A DNA stretch of 47,627 nt from Tropicimonas isoalkanivorans (GCF_900112335.1 NZ_FOLG01000002.1:173173-220799), one strand, 5' to 3'. Positions 14,502 to 23,104 are shown, counted from the stretch's first letter. Notes: generated from the letters alone by a model not told the origin. Made by a program: numbers and translations.

Positions 14502-15179
14502 ATGAACGAGCATCACACGCTTGCTGACCGTCTCAGGGCCCGTGCCAACCAGCTCGGCCTCAGCCCCGCCCACGTCGCCGAGATGGCCGGCGTGAACCGA
14601 TCCTTCGTCTACGACATCCTGCGCGGACGATCATCCCGTCCTGGCATCGACCGGCTGGCAGAGGTCGCCCGCGTGCTGAAGGTCGACCGCGACTGGCTGA
14701 TCCACGGGATCGGCGATGTCGAGGGCACGCCGCCCTTCATCGAGAACCCGGACGAAGCCTTCGTCTCGATCGCGCATGCGAGCCCGCGCCCCTCGATGGG
14801 CGGCGGCGCTGTTGTCGAGGAGCATGAGGATCCCGCCGGCCGCGCCTACCACTTCCGCCGGTCCTGGATCCGCCACAGCCTGAAGGCCAGCCCGTCCCAG
14901 CTGCGGATCATGCATGTGGAAGGCGACAGCATGGCGCCCACGCTGCTCGACGGCGACACGGTGCTTGTCGACATGGCGCGCCGCGCGCCGAACCCGCCCG
15001 GCATCTTCGTGCTGGACGACGGTATGGGGCTGGTGGCCAAGCGGCTCGAGCACATCCCGAACAGCGACCCGCCGGCGGTCCGAGTCATCTCGGACAACGG
15101 CTTCTACAGCCCCTACGAGCGAACGGCCGACGAGATCCACATCGTCGGCCGCATCCGTTGGTTCGCACGGGAGATCTGA
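14502..15179 (+). CDS. CI-like repressor with S24 peptidase domain
   Basis: A 225-residue phage repressor. Residues 5-65 form an XRE-type helix-turn-helix (LSPAHVAEMAGVNRSFVYDI). Residues about 110-220 form a LexA/CI S24 peptidase-like domain with Ser143 in GDSMAPTL and Lys180 in GLVAKRLE, the usual catalytic pair, so RecA-stimulated self-cleavage is possible. No clear Ala-Gly cleavage site is obvious in the linker. The ATG at 14502 has a gggga site upstream; longer frames read into the divergent gene. It probably keeps the early operon silent in the lysogen. Confidence 0.92.
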   Translation: MNEHHTLADRLRARANQLGLSPAHVAEMAGVNRSFVYDILRGRSSRPGIDRLAEVARVLKVDRDWLIHGIGDVEGTPPFIENPDEAFVSIAHASPRPSMGGGAVVEEHEDPAGRAYHFRRSWIRHSLKASPSQLRIMHVEGDSMAPTLLDGDTVLVDMARRAPNPPGIFVLDDGMGLVAKRLEHIPNSDPPAVRVISDNGFYSPYERTADEIHIVGRIRWFAREI

Positions 15180-15180
15180 G

Positions 15181-15837
15181 GTGAACGCGTTCCGGGAGGT
15201 AGACGATGCCGATCCGGCGCTTGCGTTCTCGCCGATGGTGCGCGCGATCGAAAAGACCTTCGTGTGGATCGACGAGAACGGCGGCATCCCTCTGACGCCA
15301 TCCAAGGCTTTCAAGCGCGTGTTCGTGCACTGGGCCGCGGCCGAGTTCGAATGGCCCGGCCACACCGAGGCCGAACTCTTCGCCGTCAACAAGGTGCTGA
15401 ACGAGCCCGACTTCGCCCCGCTCACGGTTCTGCACGACCTGATGATCGCGATGAAGCTCGGCCGGCACTACAAGGGAGAGTTCCGACTGACCAAGGCAGG
15501 CGAGGCGCTGGTAAGCCATCCCGGTCGGATCTTCGGCAACTGGGACGTGTTCCTGAACGTGCTGAACGTTGAGACCGAGGACGGCGCTACCGGCGCCCGC
15601 CTCCGCCGCGTGCTCTTCGGAGAACCCGAGAAGGAGCCGTTGCCGCGCTACGACGGGGTGATGGGGCAACTCTACATCCAGGTGCTGAGACCGCTGTGTT
15701 GGGCGGGGCTGCTGCAGCAGGGGCGTGGCACAGCCAGCTATCGCTTCGAGGAAACGGTGTTCATGAAGACGCCGCTGTGGCGAGCGGCGATCCGGCTGGA
15801 GACGGACCAGAGGGTCAGGCGGGCACAGCGGCACTGA
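15181..15837 (+). CDS. Hypothetical phage protein next to the repressor (218 aa)
   Basis: A 218-residue protein starting at a GTG two bases after the repressor stop, so the two are probably co-transcribed. Features include GIPLTPSKAFKRVFVHWAA, LKLGRHYKGEFRLTKAGEAL and an aromatic-rich middle. The pattern resembles uncharacterised proteins seen in proteobacterial prophages and plasmids. The C-terminus is strongly basic. No catalytic motif recognised. Confidence 0.75.
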   Translation: MNAFREVDDADPALAFSPMVRAIEKTFVWIDENGGIPLTPSKAFKRVFVHWAAAEFEWPGHTEAELFAVNKVLNEPDFAPLTVLHDLMIAMKLGRHYKGEFRLTKAGEALVSHPGRIFGNWDVFLNVLNVETEDGATGARLRRVLFGEPEKEPLPRYDGVMGQLYIQVLRPLCWAGLLQQGRGTASYRFEETVFMKTPLWRAAIRLETDQRVRRAQRH

Positions 15838-15884
15838 TCCTGCCTACTTGTGCTCGAAGCGCGCCATGCAGGAGGTTTCTGACC

Positions 15885-15974
15885 ATGGTGAACGGCCCTG
15901 GAGAGCGGATTCGCGTTGTGCGACAGGGGAGAGTCATGCGATACAGAGCGAAAAGCGGCGGGCAGAGATGGTAG
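15885..15974 (+). CDS. Possible 29-aa leader peptide
   Basis: An ATG at 15885 follows a strong aggagg (15870-15875) and opens a 29-codon basic peptide (MVNGPGERIRVVRQGRVMRY...) whose stop lies just past the ATG of the next gene at 15968. The next gene's own ribosome binding site is poor, so translation of this short frame may feed it. It could also be chance. Confidence 0.35.
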   Translation: MVNGPGERIRVVRQGRVMRYRAKSGGQRW

Positions 15975-16666
15975 CGACGATAGACTTTAAGAACCCGACT
16001 ATGGTGATCGTTGGCCATTGGAACTCTGCGATTCTGAATGAACCGGGCTGGATTGCGAAACACTTGCTTGACGTGCCCGACGGACAGCAAGTGGATCTCC
16101 AAGCAATAGTTGTCGGCAACCAAGTTGGACCGTCCCATGTGGCGCCCGAGAAGCAAATTTGGCTGTTTGATCAATACGGTATATGCTGTTCCGGCCAACG
16201 ACTGGAAATGTACACTCGTGATCTCGACAATTTGGAGCCGCTCTATTTGGCGACGTCAAAGATCTCGCAGAAACTCCCGCACACACCGGTGCGTGCGATC
16301 GGCATCAACTTCAACGTGAAGATTAATGGCGACTTTGCCGCAATCACAGCGCTTTTAGAGACAAACGAGAGTTTTGACCTCTTGGGCACGATAAGGTCTA
16401 CGGAACGTACGGATTCGATAGAGATTGGTAACGAAAATCTGATAGAGATTGATGGCTTTGGTCGGGTTCAGACGACTTTAAATTTGACGAGGAAATCTGA
16501 TTTTGCTCAGGTTGAGATAAATTTCAATTATCACTCACCGGTGCAAGGCATTGAATTCTTGGATGGTTTTGTTGGCAAAGACCCCATTGCACACTGGCGA
16601 AGTCGTGCGATGACAATCCTCAGTGACTGCTACGATCTGACTGAAGTTGCGTCAGAATACTTTTAA
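15968..16666 (+). CDS. Unknown protein of the low-GC cassette (232 aa)
   Basis: A 232-residue protein with no family I recognise. It has a beta-rich look (TMVIVGHWNSAIL; VQTTLNLTRKSDF) and no signal peptide or membrane segment. GC is far below the phage genes: 45% in 16381-16440 against 70% in 15601-15660. The ATG at 15968 is chosen because the frame upstream is unlike the rest of the protein. It opens a set of foreign-looking genes between the repressor and recombinase operons, a usual site for lysogenic-conversion or superinfection-exclusion genes. Confidence 0.7.
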   Translation: MVATIDFKNPTMVIVGHWNSAILNEPGWIAKHLLDVPDGQQVDLQAIVVGNQVGPSHVAPEKQIWLFDQYGICCSGQRLEMYTRDLDNLEPLYLATSKISQKLPHTPVRAIGINFNVKINGDFAAITALLETNESFDLLGTIRSTERTDSIEIGNENLIEIDGFGRVQTTLNLTRKSDFAQVEINFNYHSPVQGIEFLDGFVGKDPIAHWRSRAMTILSDCYDLTEVASEYF

Positions 16667-16681
16667 GGGAGGAAACGGAAA

Positions 16682-16885
16682 ATGGCAGAAAAAGAAGTGT
16701 CGGCAACATCAGGTCGGTTCAGTGGACCGACTGCAAACACCGGAGCGCAAAAGGTCGAAGCTAGCACCTGGACTTCCCGCTCCGTCTCAATCACCGTCTC
16801 TGCCTCTAGCAGAGGCGAGCGGCTCGTGTCCTTAAATGACCGCCTTCGGGGCAGCACAAGCAGAAGCACCGCCACCTCAGAATAG
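16682..16885 (+). CDS. Small Ser/Thr-rich protein (67 aa)
   Basis: A 67-residue protein preceded by an excellent gggagg site 15 bases after the previous stop. About a third of its residues are Ser or Thr (TSRSVSITVSASSRGER), with Arg but almost no hydrophobic core, so it is probably disordered. No family recognised. Position suggests it belongs with its neighbours on either side. Confidence 0.6.
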   Translation: MAEKEVSATSGRFSGPTANTGAQKVEASTWTSRSVSITVSASSRGERLVSLNDRLRGSTSRSTATSE

Positions 16886-16893
16886 GTGTAACC

Positions 16894-17799
16894 TTGGATT
16901 TTGTTTTCAAGGATGTATCCAGACTTGATACGTCTGGTCTATCACAAGGCGATGTTATCGCGAAAACCGATGCCGTAATTGATAGAATTGGTCAGGCGCA
17001 CCAGTACTACGCTGATGCACCTGACTATACTCATTTTATGGTCCTCACTCAGAGCTGTGACCTTGTGAGGAGGCAGGGCAACTTCAAAGCGCCCTATATA
17101 ACAATTGCAGCGGCCAAGCCCTTTAGGGGAACTATTGGAGAGTTTTTTGACCAGAAATCGAAGGTGGTTAAGGGTGCGGAATTCTCATTTCATTCCTCTA
17201 GCCTTGTAGGGAAGGCAAAGCAGCTCATTGAGCGGCATGTCAATAATACAGAGCCAGAGTTTTTCTTCCTCCCGAAGTCAGGGCACCCAAACATCCCTGA
17301 GGATCTTGTAGTTTTTCTTCGCCTGTCTGTAGCGCTGCGCAAGGAGCACTATGATGCACTAGCGGAAGCAAAGATTGCGGAGTTGGCTGACGTTTTCCAG
17401 GCTAAGCTTGGATGGCTTAAGGGGAATATTTACTCTCGCGTGGCCACCCCAGATTTTGAGGATCGGGGCTTGAACGCTGCTGAGATTAAGTCGGGGTTTT
17501 ACGAGCAGTATATTCCGAAGGACACGACGGTATGGCTTTCCGCTCTGCAGGCCGAGCTTCTGCGAAAGATAGTTAATGAGAGGCGAAAGGAAATCGAAAG
17601 GGACCTTTCATCAGAAGAGGTGCTGGAGATAATTGAAAGTGAGATCCCAGAGGATATTCAAATAATAGCAAATAACATAGTTGAACGCCTCAAAAAGAAT
17701 AAGCTTCTTGAGGGAGATCATGAAGCCGAGAAGAAATTTGCTCGAGTAATTTCGAACGAGCCATCGCTCAAGTCACTTGTTAAGTCCCTCGGAGGATAG
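16894..17799 (+). CDS. Unknown protein with TQSCDL motif (301 aa)
   Basis: A 301-residue protein of low GC (33% in 17641-17700). An early FMVLTQSCDLVRRQGNF segment contains the (S/T)Q(S/T)CDL motif seen in various uncharacterised proteins. The C-terminal third is highly charged and helical (RRKEIERDLSSEEVLEIIE), likely coiled-coil. The only available start near the beginning is TTG at 16894, 8 bases after the preceding stop, so the true N-terminus is uncertain. It may be the effector of the small cassette, but nothing in the sequence proves a function. Confidence 0.65.
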   Translation: MDFVFKDVSRLDTSGLSQGDVIAKTDAVIDRIGQAHQYYADAPDYTHFMVLTQSCDLVRRQGNFKAPYITIAAAKPFRGTIGEFFDQKSKVVKGAEFSFHSSSLVGKAKQLIERHVNNTEPEFFFLPKSGHPNIPEDLVVFLRLSVALRKEHYDALAEAKIAELADVFQAKLGWLKGNIYSRVATPDFEDRGLNAAEIKSGFYEQYIPKDTTVWLSALQAELLRKIVNERRKEIERDLSSEEVLEIIESEIPEDIQIIANNIVERLKKNKLLEGDHEAEKKFARVISNEPSLKSLVKSLGG

Positions 17800-17962
17800 G
17801 TCAGCCGACAGCCGGTTGGGGTGTACGACATCATAAACCCTCAAGAAACAACCATACGACCCCCTCGATTTCGCCCTACTACGCCAATTCGTTTTTTGAA
17901 CTTGAACTGGAAAGCCTTGACCAGCGAACACGGAGCAAACCGCCTCAGGAGGTTCGCTCCCC

Positions 17963-18181
17963 ATGCCCGACGACATCACCTTCGCACCACCCGCCGAGAC
18001 GCTCTCCACCGATGAGCGGCTGACGGAACTGGCCGCCATCCTCGCCAGCGCCGTCGCGCACACCAACCCACCGAAAACGAACGAGAATTCTCCGCTCGAC
18101 GGAGGCAGTTCGCTGGACATTCTCGCCCTCAGACGCCGTCGTCGGAGACAGGTTCGCAACCGAGTTGGAGACGACACATGA
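17963..18181 (+). CDS. Small protein leading the recombinase operon (72 aa)
   Basis: A 72-residue protein with a strong aggagg (17947-17952) before its ATG and a very basic end (ALRRRRRRQVRNRVGDD). It overlaps the DUF2924 gene by ATGA. The arrangement (small protein, DUF2924, serine recombinase, small HTH protein) looks like one module. No specific function known. Confidence 0.75.
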   Translation: MPDDITFAPPAETLSTDERLTELAAILASAVAHTNPPKTNENSPLDGGSSLDILALRRRRRRQVRNRVGDDT

Positions 18182-18675
18182 GGAAGAACACAAGGAAATC
18201 AGGCGCGAAGGCCGCGCCTGCGCACCAGGCGGAGAGGATCGACGTCCTGGCCGAACTGGCGGCGCTGAAGGCGATGACGGTGCCCGAGTTGCAGGAGAAG
18301 TGGCAGGCCATCTTCGGGGAGCGCGCGCCGAACGCCAGCCGTGGCAACCTCGAGCTTCGGCTCGGCTACCGCATCCAGGAACTGGCGCATGGCGGGATGC
18401 GCCGCGAGACGCGCCGCACGCTCGATGCGCTGGCCGACGAGGTCATGAGCGGCAAGCTCGGCGGCATGGTTGCGGACCCGCGCAAGCCAGCGCCCGGCAC
18501 GAAGCTGGTCCGCGAGTGGGGCGGCGAAGAGCACATGGTCACCGTTCTGGCGGACGGCTTCGAATGGCAGGGCCGGGGCTTCAGGTCGCTCTCTGCCGCC
18601 GTCCGCGCGATCACCGGCGCACACTGGAATGGCTGGCGCTTCTTCGGGCTCGACCAGACCGGAGGCGCCCGATGA
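18178..18675 (+). CDS. DUF2924 domain-containing protein
   Basis: A 165-residue protein with DUF2924 features: LAALKAMTVPELQEKWQAIF, then SRGNLELRLGYRIQELAHGG, and a C-terminal GFEWQGRGFRSLSAAVRAI followed by HWNGWRFFGL. The C-terminal half resembles small DNA-binding folds of the RAMA type. DUF2924 genes are typically found beside serine recombinases in alphaproteobacteria, as here (ATGA overlap with the recombinase), so it likely assists integration or excision. Confidence 0.9.
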   Translation: MRKNTRKSGAKAAPAHQAERIDVLAELAALKAMTVPELQEKWQAIFGERAPNASRGNLELRLGYRIQELAHGGMRRETRRTLDALADEVMSGKLGGMVADPRKPAPGTKLVREWGGEEHMVTVLADGFEWQGRGFRSLSAAVRAITGAHWNGWRFFGLDQTGGAR

Positions 18676-19997
18676 CCCGAAAGAGCCAGACCGAACCGGC
18701 GCGCCGCCTGCGTTGCGCCATCTACACCCGTAAGTCGAGCGAGGAAGGGCTCGACATGGAGTTCAACAGCCTCGACGCGCAGCGGGAGGCCTGCGAGGCC
18801 TACATCGCCAGCCAGCGAGCCGAGGGGTGGGCCTGCCTGCGCGAGCGGTATGACGACGGCGGCTTCTCGGGCGGCACGCTGGACCGCCCAGCGCTGAAGC
18901 AGCTGATTACCGATGTCGAGGACGGGCTGGTCGACGTGGTCGTGGTCTACAAGATCGATCGTCTGAGCCGCGCGCTGATGGATTTCTCGAAGCTCGTCGA
19001 GATCTTCGACCGCCACGGCGTGACCTTCGTCTCCGTCACCCAGTCCTTCAACACGACCACGTCCATGGGCCGGCTGACGCTGAACATCCTGCTCAGCTTC
19101 GCCCAGTTCGAGCGCGAGGTCATCGGCGAGCGGATCCGCGACAAGGTCGCTGCCTCGAAGAAGAAAGGCATGTGGATGGGTGGCTACGTGCCGCTCGGCT
19201 ACGACGTGGTCGACCGCAAGCTGATCTTGAACGAGGCCGAGGCCGCGCAGGTCCGGACCATGTTCGAACTCTTCGCGCAGTCCGATTCCACCGCTGCGGT
19301 GATCCGGGAGCTGGACGCCCGCGGAATCCGGTCCAAGCGTGGCCGGCCCATCGACCGCGGGGCGCTCTACAAGCTGCTGCACAACCGCATCTACCGCGGC
19401 GAGATCACCCACAAGGACGAGACCTATCCCGGCATGCACGAGCCAATCATCGATTCGGAGTTGTGGGACGCCGCCCATGCCGTGCTGGCCGGCAACCGGA
19501 ACCAGCGGGCCGGACGCACCCGGAGCACCGAGCCGGCGCTGCTGCGCGGGCTGATCTTCACCGAGACCGGGGTCGCAATGACCCCGCACCACACCAAGAA
19601 GGGCAACAGGCGGTACTGTTACTACGTCTCGATGGACGTGATCCAGAAGCGGCCGACGGCCGAGCTGCGCGGGCCTCAGCGGCTGCCAGCGGCCATGGTG
19701 GAGGAAGCGGTCATCGGCGAGATCCGGAGGCTGCTGCGTACGCCGGAGATCATCGCGCGCACCGCGCGGGCCCTGAAGAGGGAGCGGCCCGACCTCGACG
19801 AGGGCACCGTGACCGCGGCGCTCACGCAATTCGACGATCTGTGGAAGGCGCTGATCCCCGCCGAGCAGGCCCGCGTCGTCCAACTGCTCGTGGCCCGCGT
19901 GACGGTGGGCGAAAACGGCCTCGACATCGACCTGCGCCATGACGGGCTCGGCGCGCTGGCGAGCCTGATGACGCCCGCGCGAGAGGACGCCGCCTGA
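18672..19997 (+). CDS. Large serine recombinase (phage integrase)
   Basis: A 441-residue serine recombinase. The resolvase domain (about 14-160) carries YTRKS with the nucleophile Ser22, YKIDRLSRAL, and FAQFEREVIGERIRDK. The recombinase domain follows (about 180-280, with RGALYKLLHNRIYRGE). The zinc-ribbon region is recognisable as LLRGLIFTETG but lacks cysteines, and the coiled-coil region is short, so it is smaller than many integrases of this class. It probably integrates and excises this phage. Its start overlaps the DUF2924 stop. Attachment sites cannot be identified from the window. Confidence 0.93.
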   Translation: MTRKSQTEPARRLRCAIYTRKSSEEGLDMEFNSLDAQREACEAYIASQRAEGWACLRERYDDGGFSGGTLDRPALKQLITDVEDGLVDVVVVYKIDRLSRALMDFSKLVEIFDRHGVTFVSVTQSFNTTTSMGRLTLNILLSFAQFEREVIGERIRDKVAASKKKGMWMGGYVPLGYDVVDRKLILNEAEAAQVRTMFELFAQSDSTAAVIRELDARGIRSKRGRPIDRGALYKLLHNRIYRGEITHKDETYPGMHEPIIDSELWDAAHAVLAGNRNQRAGRTRSTEPALLRGLIFTETGVAMTPHHTKKGNRRYCYYVSMDVIQKRPTAELRGPQRLPAAMVEEAVIGEIRRLLRTPEIIARTARALKRERPDLDEGTVTAALTQFDDLWKALIPAEQARVVQLLVARVTVGENGLDIDLRHDGLGALASLMTPAREDAA

Positions 19998-20380
19998 TGC
20001 CTGCGAACGACACAATCCGCGTTCATATCCCGCTCACGGTCCGCAAACGCGGCGGTCGCCCGCGTATCCTGCCGCCGAAGGACATCGAGACGTCGAACCC
20101 GCCGCCGGGTCAGGATCCCCGCGTGCTCCGCGCCATCGGCAGGGCATGGGCATGGCGGAAGCGGATGGAGCGCGGCGAGGTCACGACCATCGCCGATCTC
20201 GCCGCCGAGGAGGGACTTTCGGACCGCTATGTCAGCCGGCTTCTTCGCCTTGCATGGCTAGCGCCAGAAGTCCTCGAGCGGCTGGTCGTGCGCCGCGAAC
20301 CCTGTGCGATCAGCCTCTACGACCTCTGCTTCGTGGCATCGCTGCCATGGGACGAGCAACCAGGGCGGGTGTTAGGCTGA
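19997..20380 (+). CDS. Small HTH protein partnering the recombinase (127 aa)
   Basis: A 127-residue protein overlapping the recombinase stop (TGATG). The middle (TIADLAAEEGLSDRYVSRLL) is a clear ParB/KorB-like helix-turn-helix. The C-terminus (PWDEQPGRVLG) is short. It ends 3 bases from the end of the convergent DUF3883 gene. Likely a DNA-binding accessory factor of the integration module, perhaps a directionality factor, which is inference from position. Confidence 0.82.
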   Translation: MPANDTIRVHIPLTVRKRGGRPRILPPKDIETSNPPPGQDPRVLRAIGRAWAWRKRMERGEVTTIADLAAEEGLSDRYVSRLLRLAWLAPEVLERLVVRREPCAISLYDLCFVASLPWDEQPGRVLG

Positions 20381-20383
20381 CGG

Positions 20384-21220
20384 TCAGTGAAAGCTGGCCT
20401 GAAATGACGTCGCCGTCAGCGAGACATGCGCATCGAGCGGCGGGTACAGCTCGAACGCCCGCGGTTCGCGCGAGAAATTCCACATCCGGAACAGGCACCA
20501 CTCCGCGCGCCGTTCGTCGGCAACGGCTAGCTCGTTTCGCGTGATGTGGAAGGGCGTTCGTTCCCAGCCGTTCGTCGTCTTCACCTCGATCAGCCGCGGG
20601 CGGCCATCAGGCGCATAGCTGGCGATGTCATAGCCCGCCCCGTCGCCGTCCTCCTCCGAGACCCAGCGGACCTTGCGCGCCAGGTCGTCCCGACCGGCGG
20701 CCCTCAGGGTGGCATGCTCATGTGCCAGGACGCGCTCCTCGCCCGCGCGGCCGAGGGCGCGATTGCGCTCGTCCCGGCCCGGGACGTCGAACTTTCTGGC
20801 GATGTGCAACATCTGGTCCAGCTCTTGTGGCGGAGGCTGGTTGGATAAGGTGGGCGGAGGGCCGATCCAGATCTGCACCGCCTCGCGCATGCCGGTCGCA
20901 GGGTACATGCCTGGCAACCGGCCGAGCCAGTCCGGGTGCAGCGCCAGCCACCGCGCCACCGCATCGACCAGCGTCATCTGGAAATTGAAGGCGGGCTTGT
21001 AGCCGGGGATCCAGTCCTCGCCGAGGCCCTTGAGAACCGCGCTGATGTTCTGGTGCTTGAACTCGACCGATCCCTCAGACCGGTCGTTCAGAAGCGGCAG
21101 GAGCGCCCGGCGATGCTCGGCTTTGCTGTAGCGGCGCCCGGTGATGTCGTCGGCCAGCATCGCGAAATAGTCCGCGACGATCAGGTCGTTTTCTTCATCG
21201 GTCCAGGGGCCACTCGCCAT
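20384..21220 (-). CDS. Stand-alone DUF3883 nuclease-like protein
   Basis: A 278-residue protein. The N-terminal part (1-150) is unrecognised, beginning GPWTDEENDLIVADYF. The C-terminal DUF3883 domain shows the PD-(D/E)XK-like set GRAGEERV (Glu161), GYDIAS (Asp198) and LIEVKTT (Glu212, Lys214). The helicase at 25177-28686 ends in the same type of domain. DUF3883 proteins are common in defence islands and restriction-related operons. It is the only leftward gene between the recombinase operon and the defence operon, so it probably has its own promoter in the 633-bp gap upstream. Confidence 0.85.
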   Translation of the reverse strand: MASGPWTDEENDLIVADYFAMLADDITGRRYSKAEHRRALLPLLNDRSEGSVEFKHQNISAVLKGLGEDWIPGYKPAFNFQMTLVDAVARWLALHPDWLGRLPGMYPATGMREAVQIWIGPPPTLSNQPPPQELDQMLHIARKFDVPGRDERNRALGRAGEERVLAHEHATLRAAGRDDLARKVRWVSEEDGDGAGYDIASYAPDGRPRLIEVKTTNGWERTPFHITRNELAVADERRAEWCLFRMWNFSREPRAFELYPPLDAHVSLTATSFQASFH

Positions 21221-21853
21221 GCTGCCAGGCTAGAGGCGCGATGTGCGTTTGTCATCAATGCCTTCGCTGAGCCGGCGCCGAGTGATCCGCCACCGCTACG
21301 CGTCGTTCTGCCAGCGCAACTATTGGATACGCCTCCTGCATGTTCGGTCTCTGTTTCGCTCGATAGCGATGGAAACAAGGCGCGCAGTTTTGGCGGCGTT
21401 GAGAGTCAGGCCATTGCAAAGGCGAGGAAATTTCCGACCGAACCGCAATCGGCGCGGTTCGCCCGACCAGAGACGAGAGGCCATTCAGAGACGGAAATCG
21501 CTGCGCACGCGCGTCTCAGCGGTTCGCACCCAACCGGCAAACGCCTTTGAAAACAGGAGAAAAACGCCACTCCAAGAACGGCCCGAACGCGTTCGAAAGG
21601 GTGATAGTGGCGGAGGGAAAGCGATACGCAAAAACTCCGCTCAGCGGGCAGGTTCAGATCCCGACTACTTGCCACGTTTCTCTGGGAATAGCGTCCGATA
21701 CGATTACTTTCTCTCCCTCTCGCCGGGTGCGTTCACGGCTCTGCGCTAGCCGCGGCGCCTTTGCGCAGGGCACCTCAAGACACTGACTTGCCTCTCTTTT
21801 TCTTTCACGCCTTCGTCCTTCTGCAGCCGCTGTGAGTTGCGAAGAAGGAGACG
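21221..21853. other. 633-bp gap without a supported gene
   Basis: The frames open here overlap each other and none has both a credible ribosome binding site and protein-like composition. It should hold the promoters of the divergent genes on either side. I see no tRNA, no long inverted repeat and no clear attachment site. A gttcagatccc stretch (21652-21662) looks like a tRNA T-loop but has no tRNA around it. Confidence 0.6.
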
Positions 21854-22060
21854 ATGATGAAACCAACTTGCTTGAACCAGAAAGAACTGGCGGAACGCTG
21901 GACCATTTCGCACCGCACCCTGGAGCGGTGGCGGTGGGCCGGCGAAGGACCTGTGTACATGAAGATCGGAGGTCGCGTCGTCTACCGCATCGCCGATATC
22001 GAGGCCTTCGAACGCGACGTACTGAACGCCACTTCGGATCAGGGCGCCCCGGCCTACTGA
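21854..22060 (+). CDS. Excisionase/MerR-like helix-turn-helix protein (second copy)
   Basis: A 68-residue protein with the HTH KELAERWTISHRTLERWRWA and wing KIGGRVVYRIADIEAFERD. A good gaaggag site precedes it. Its core differs at five of 50 positions from the protein at 13286-13498. It precedes the defence operon on the same strand, separated by 156 bases, so it could be an excision factor for the recombinase or a regulator of the accessory region. Confidence 0.85.
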   Translation: MMKPTCLNQKELAERWTISHRTLERWRWAGEGPVYMKIGGRVVYRIADIEAFERDVLNATSDQGAPAY

Positions 22061-22175
22061 CACCGATCTTATCCTCCCAACCCTCGGTGTCGCTCCAAAG
22101 CTCTGATTTGCGACGCATTTCGATTGCGCCACATCCCGGGCTCGGCTAGCCTCGGCTAAAGCCCAGAAAGTGGGC

Positions 22176-22194
22176 GCGCATAGTTAAGATGCGC
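22176..22194. promoter_or_regulatory. Inverted repeat, probable operator of the WYL regulator
   Basis: The perfect repeat gcgcat-agttaag-atgcgc lies 22 bases before the ATG of the WYL-domain regulator. Flanking gggc (22172-22175) and gccc (22198-22201) extend the dyad. The central taagat could serve as a -10 element. BrxR/CapW-type regulators bind inverted repeats in their own promoters, so autoregulation is likely. Confidence 0.5.
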
Positions 22195-22216
22195 ACTGCC
22201 CGAGCCGGGGAACGCA

Positions 22217-23104
22217 ATGGAAAACGACAGGTCGGAACTTCGCTGGGGCGTCGAGCAACGCCTTGAGTTCATAGAGTTCCGCCTGTTCTGGGAGGGACAT
22301 GTGAACCGCAGCGATCTGATGGACCAGTTCGGGGTATCGGTGAACCAGGCGTCCACCGACCTGAACCGCTACATCGGCTTCGCACCGGACAACATGGTCT
22401 ACGACAAGAGCGCGCGGACCTATGTCCGCGGCTCGGACTTCAAGGCGCAGTTCCTCGAGCCCGATGCGAGCCGCTACCTCGCGCAGCTGCGGTCACTCTC
22501 TGACGGGATCCTCGACCGGGAGGACTCCTGGATAGCCAATCTCCCGCCCTACGCGTCCGCCCCGACGCCAGTACGTGGCGTCAACCCGGTGACGCTCCGC
22601 TCGATCGTTGGTGCCATACGCCGGTCAGAGGCGGTCGAGGTGAAGTACCAGTCACTGTCCAACCCGGAGCCGCGCTGGCGGTGGATCGCGCCCCACGCAA
22701 TCGCGTTCGACGGCTTCCGCTGGCACACGCGAGCGTTCTGTCTGACTGACGAATGCTTCAAAGACTTCCTGTTGTCCCGGATGCTGAAGATTCGAGGTGC
22801 ACGAGAGACCGAAGCCTCGGCCGCCGACGACAACGAGTGGCACTCCGATGTCACGCTGGAGATTGCCCCCCACCCCGACCTCTCGGATACACAAGCAAAG
22901 GTCATTGCGCTCGATTACGGCATGCGAAGCGGCAAGGCGCAGATTAAGGTCCGACGCGCGCTTCTCTACTACGCGCTCAAGCGGCTTGGCCTCGACACAG
23001 ATCCTGCGGCGAGGGCGCCTCAGGATCAGCAGATCGTCCTAACCAATCGCGAAGAGATCATCGGTGGTTCGCGAAGAAGCCGTAGTCAGGAGACTACGGC
23101 ATGA
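22217..23104 (+). CDS. WYL-domain transcriptional regulator, BrxR/CapW-like
   Basis: A 295-residue protein with a winged helix at the N-terminus (about 1-90; LRWGVEQRLEFIEFRLFWEG, then DLMDQFGVSVNQASTDLNRY), a WYL ligand-binding domain (about 125-200; RWIAPHAIAFDGFRWHTRAF) and a C-terminal dimerisation region. Length and layout match BrxR/CapW regulators, which sit at the head of BREX, CBASS and other defence operons, repress them and respond to a nucleic-acid-like signal. It starts the defence operon here and overlaps a short frame at its stop (ATGA). Confidence 0.88.
   Translation: MENDRSELRWGVEQRLEFIEFRLFWEGHVNRSDLMDQFGVSVNQASTDLNRYIGFAPDNMVYDKSARTYVRGSDFKAQFLEPDASRYLAQLRSLSDGILDREDSWIANLPPYASAPTPVRGVNPVTLRSIVGAIRRSEAVEVKYQSLSNPEPRWRWIAPHAIAFDGFRWHTRAFCLTDECFKDFLLSRMLKIRGARETEASAADDNEWHSDVTLEIAPHPDLSDTQAKVIALDYGMRSGKAQIKVRRALLYYALKRLGLDTDPAARAPQDQQIVLTNREEIIGGSRRSRSQETTA

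Noticed and set aside
21640-21690. tRNA or tRNA-end attachment site
   Set aside because: A gttcagatccc resembles a T-loop, but no acceptor, D or anticodon arms can be drawn around it.
21243-21749. 168-codon plus-strand gene before the second HTH gene
   Set aside because: No ribosome binding site, arginine-rich shadow-like composition, and competing frames on both strands.
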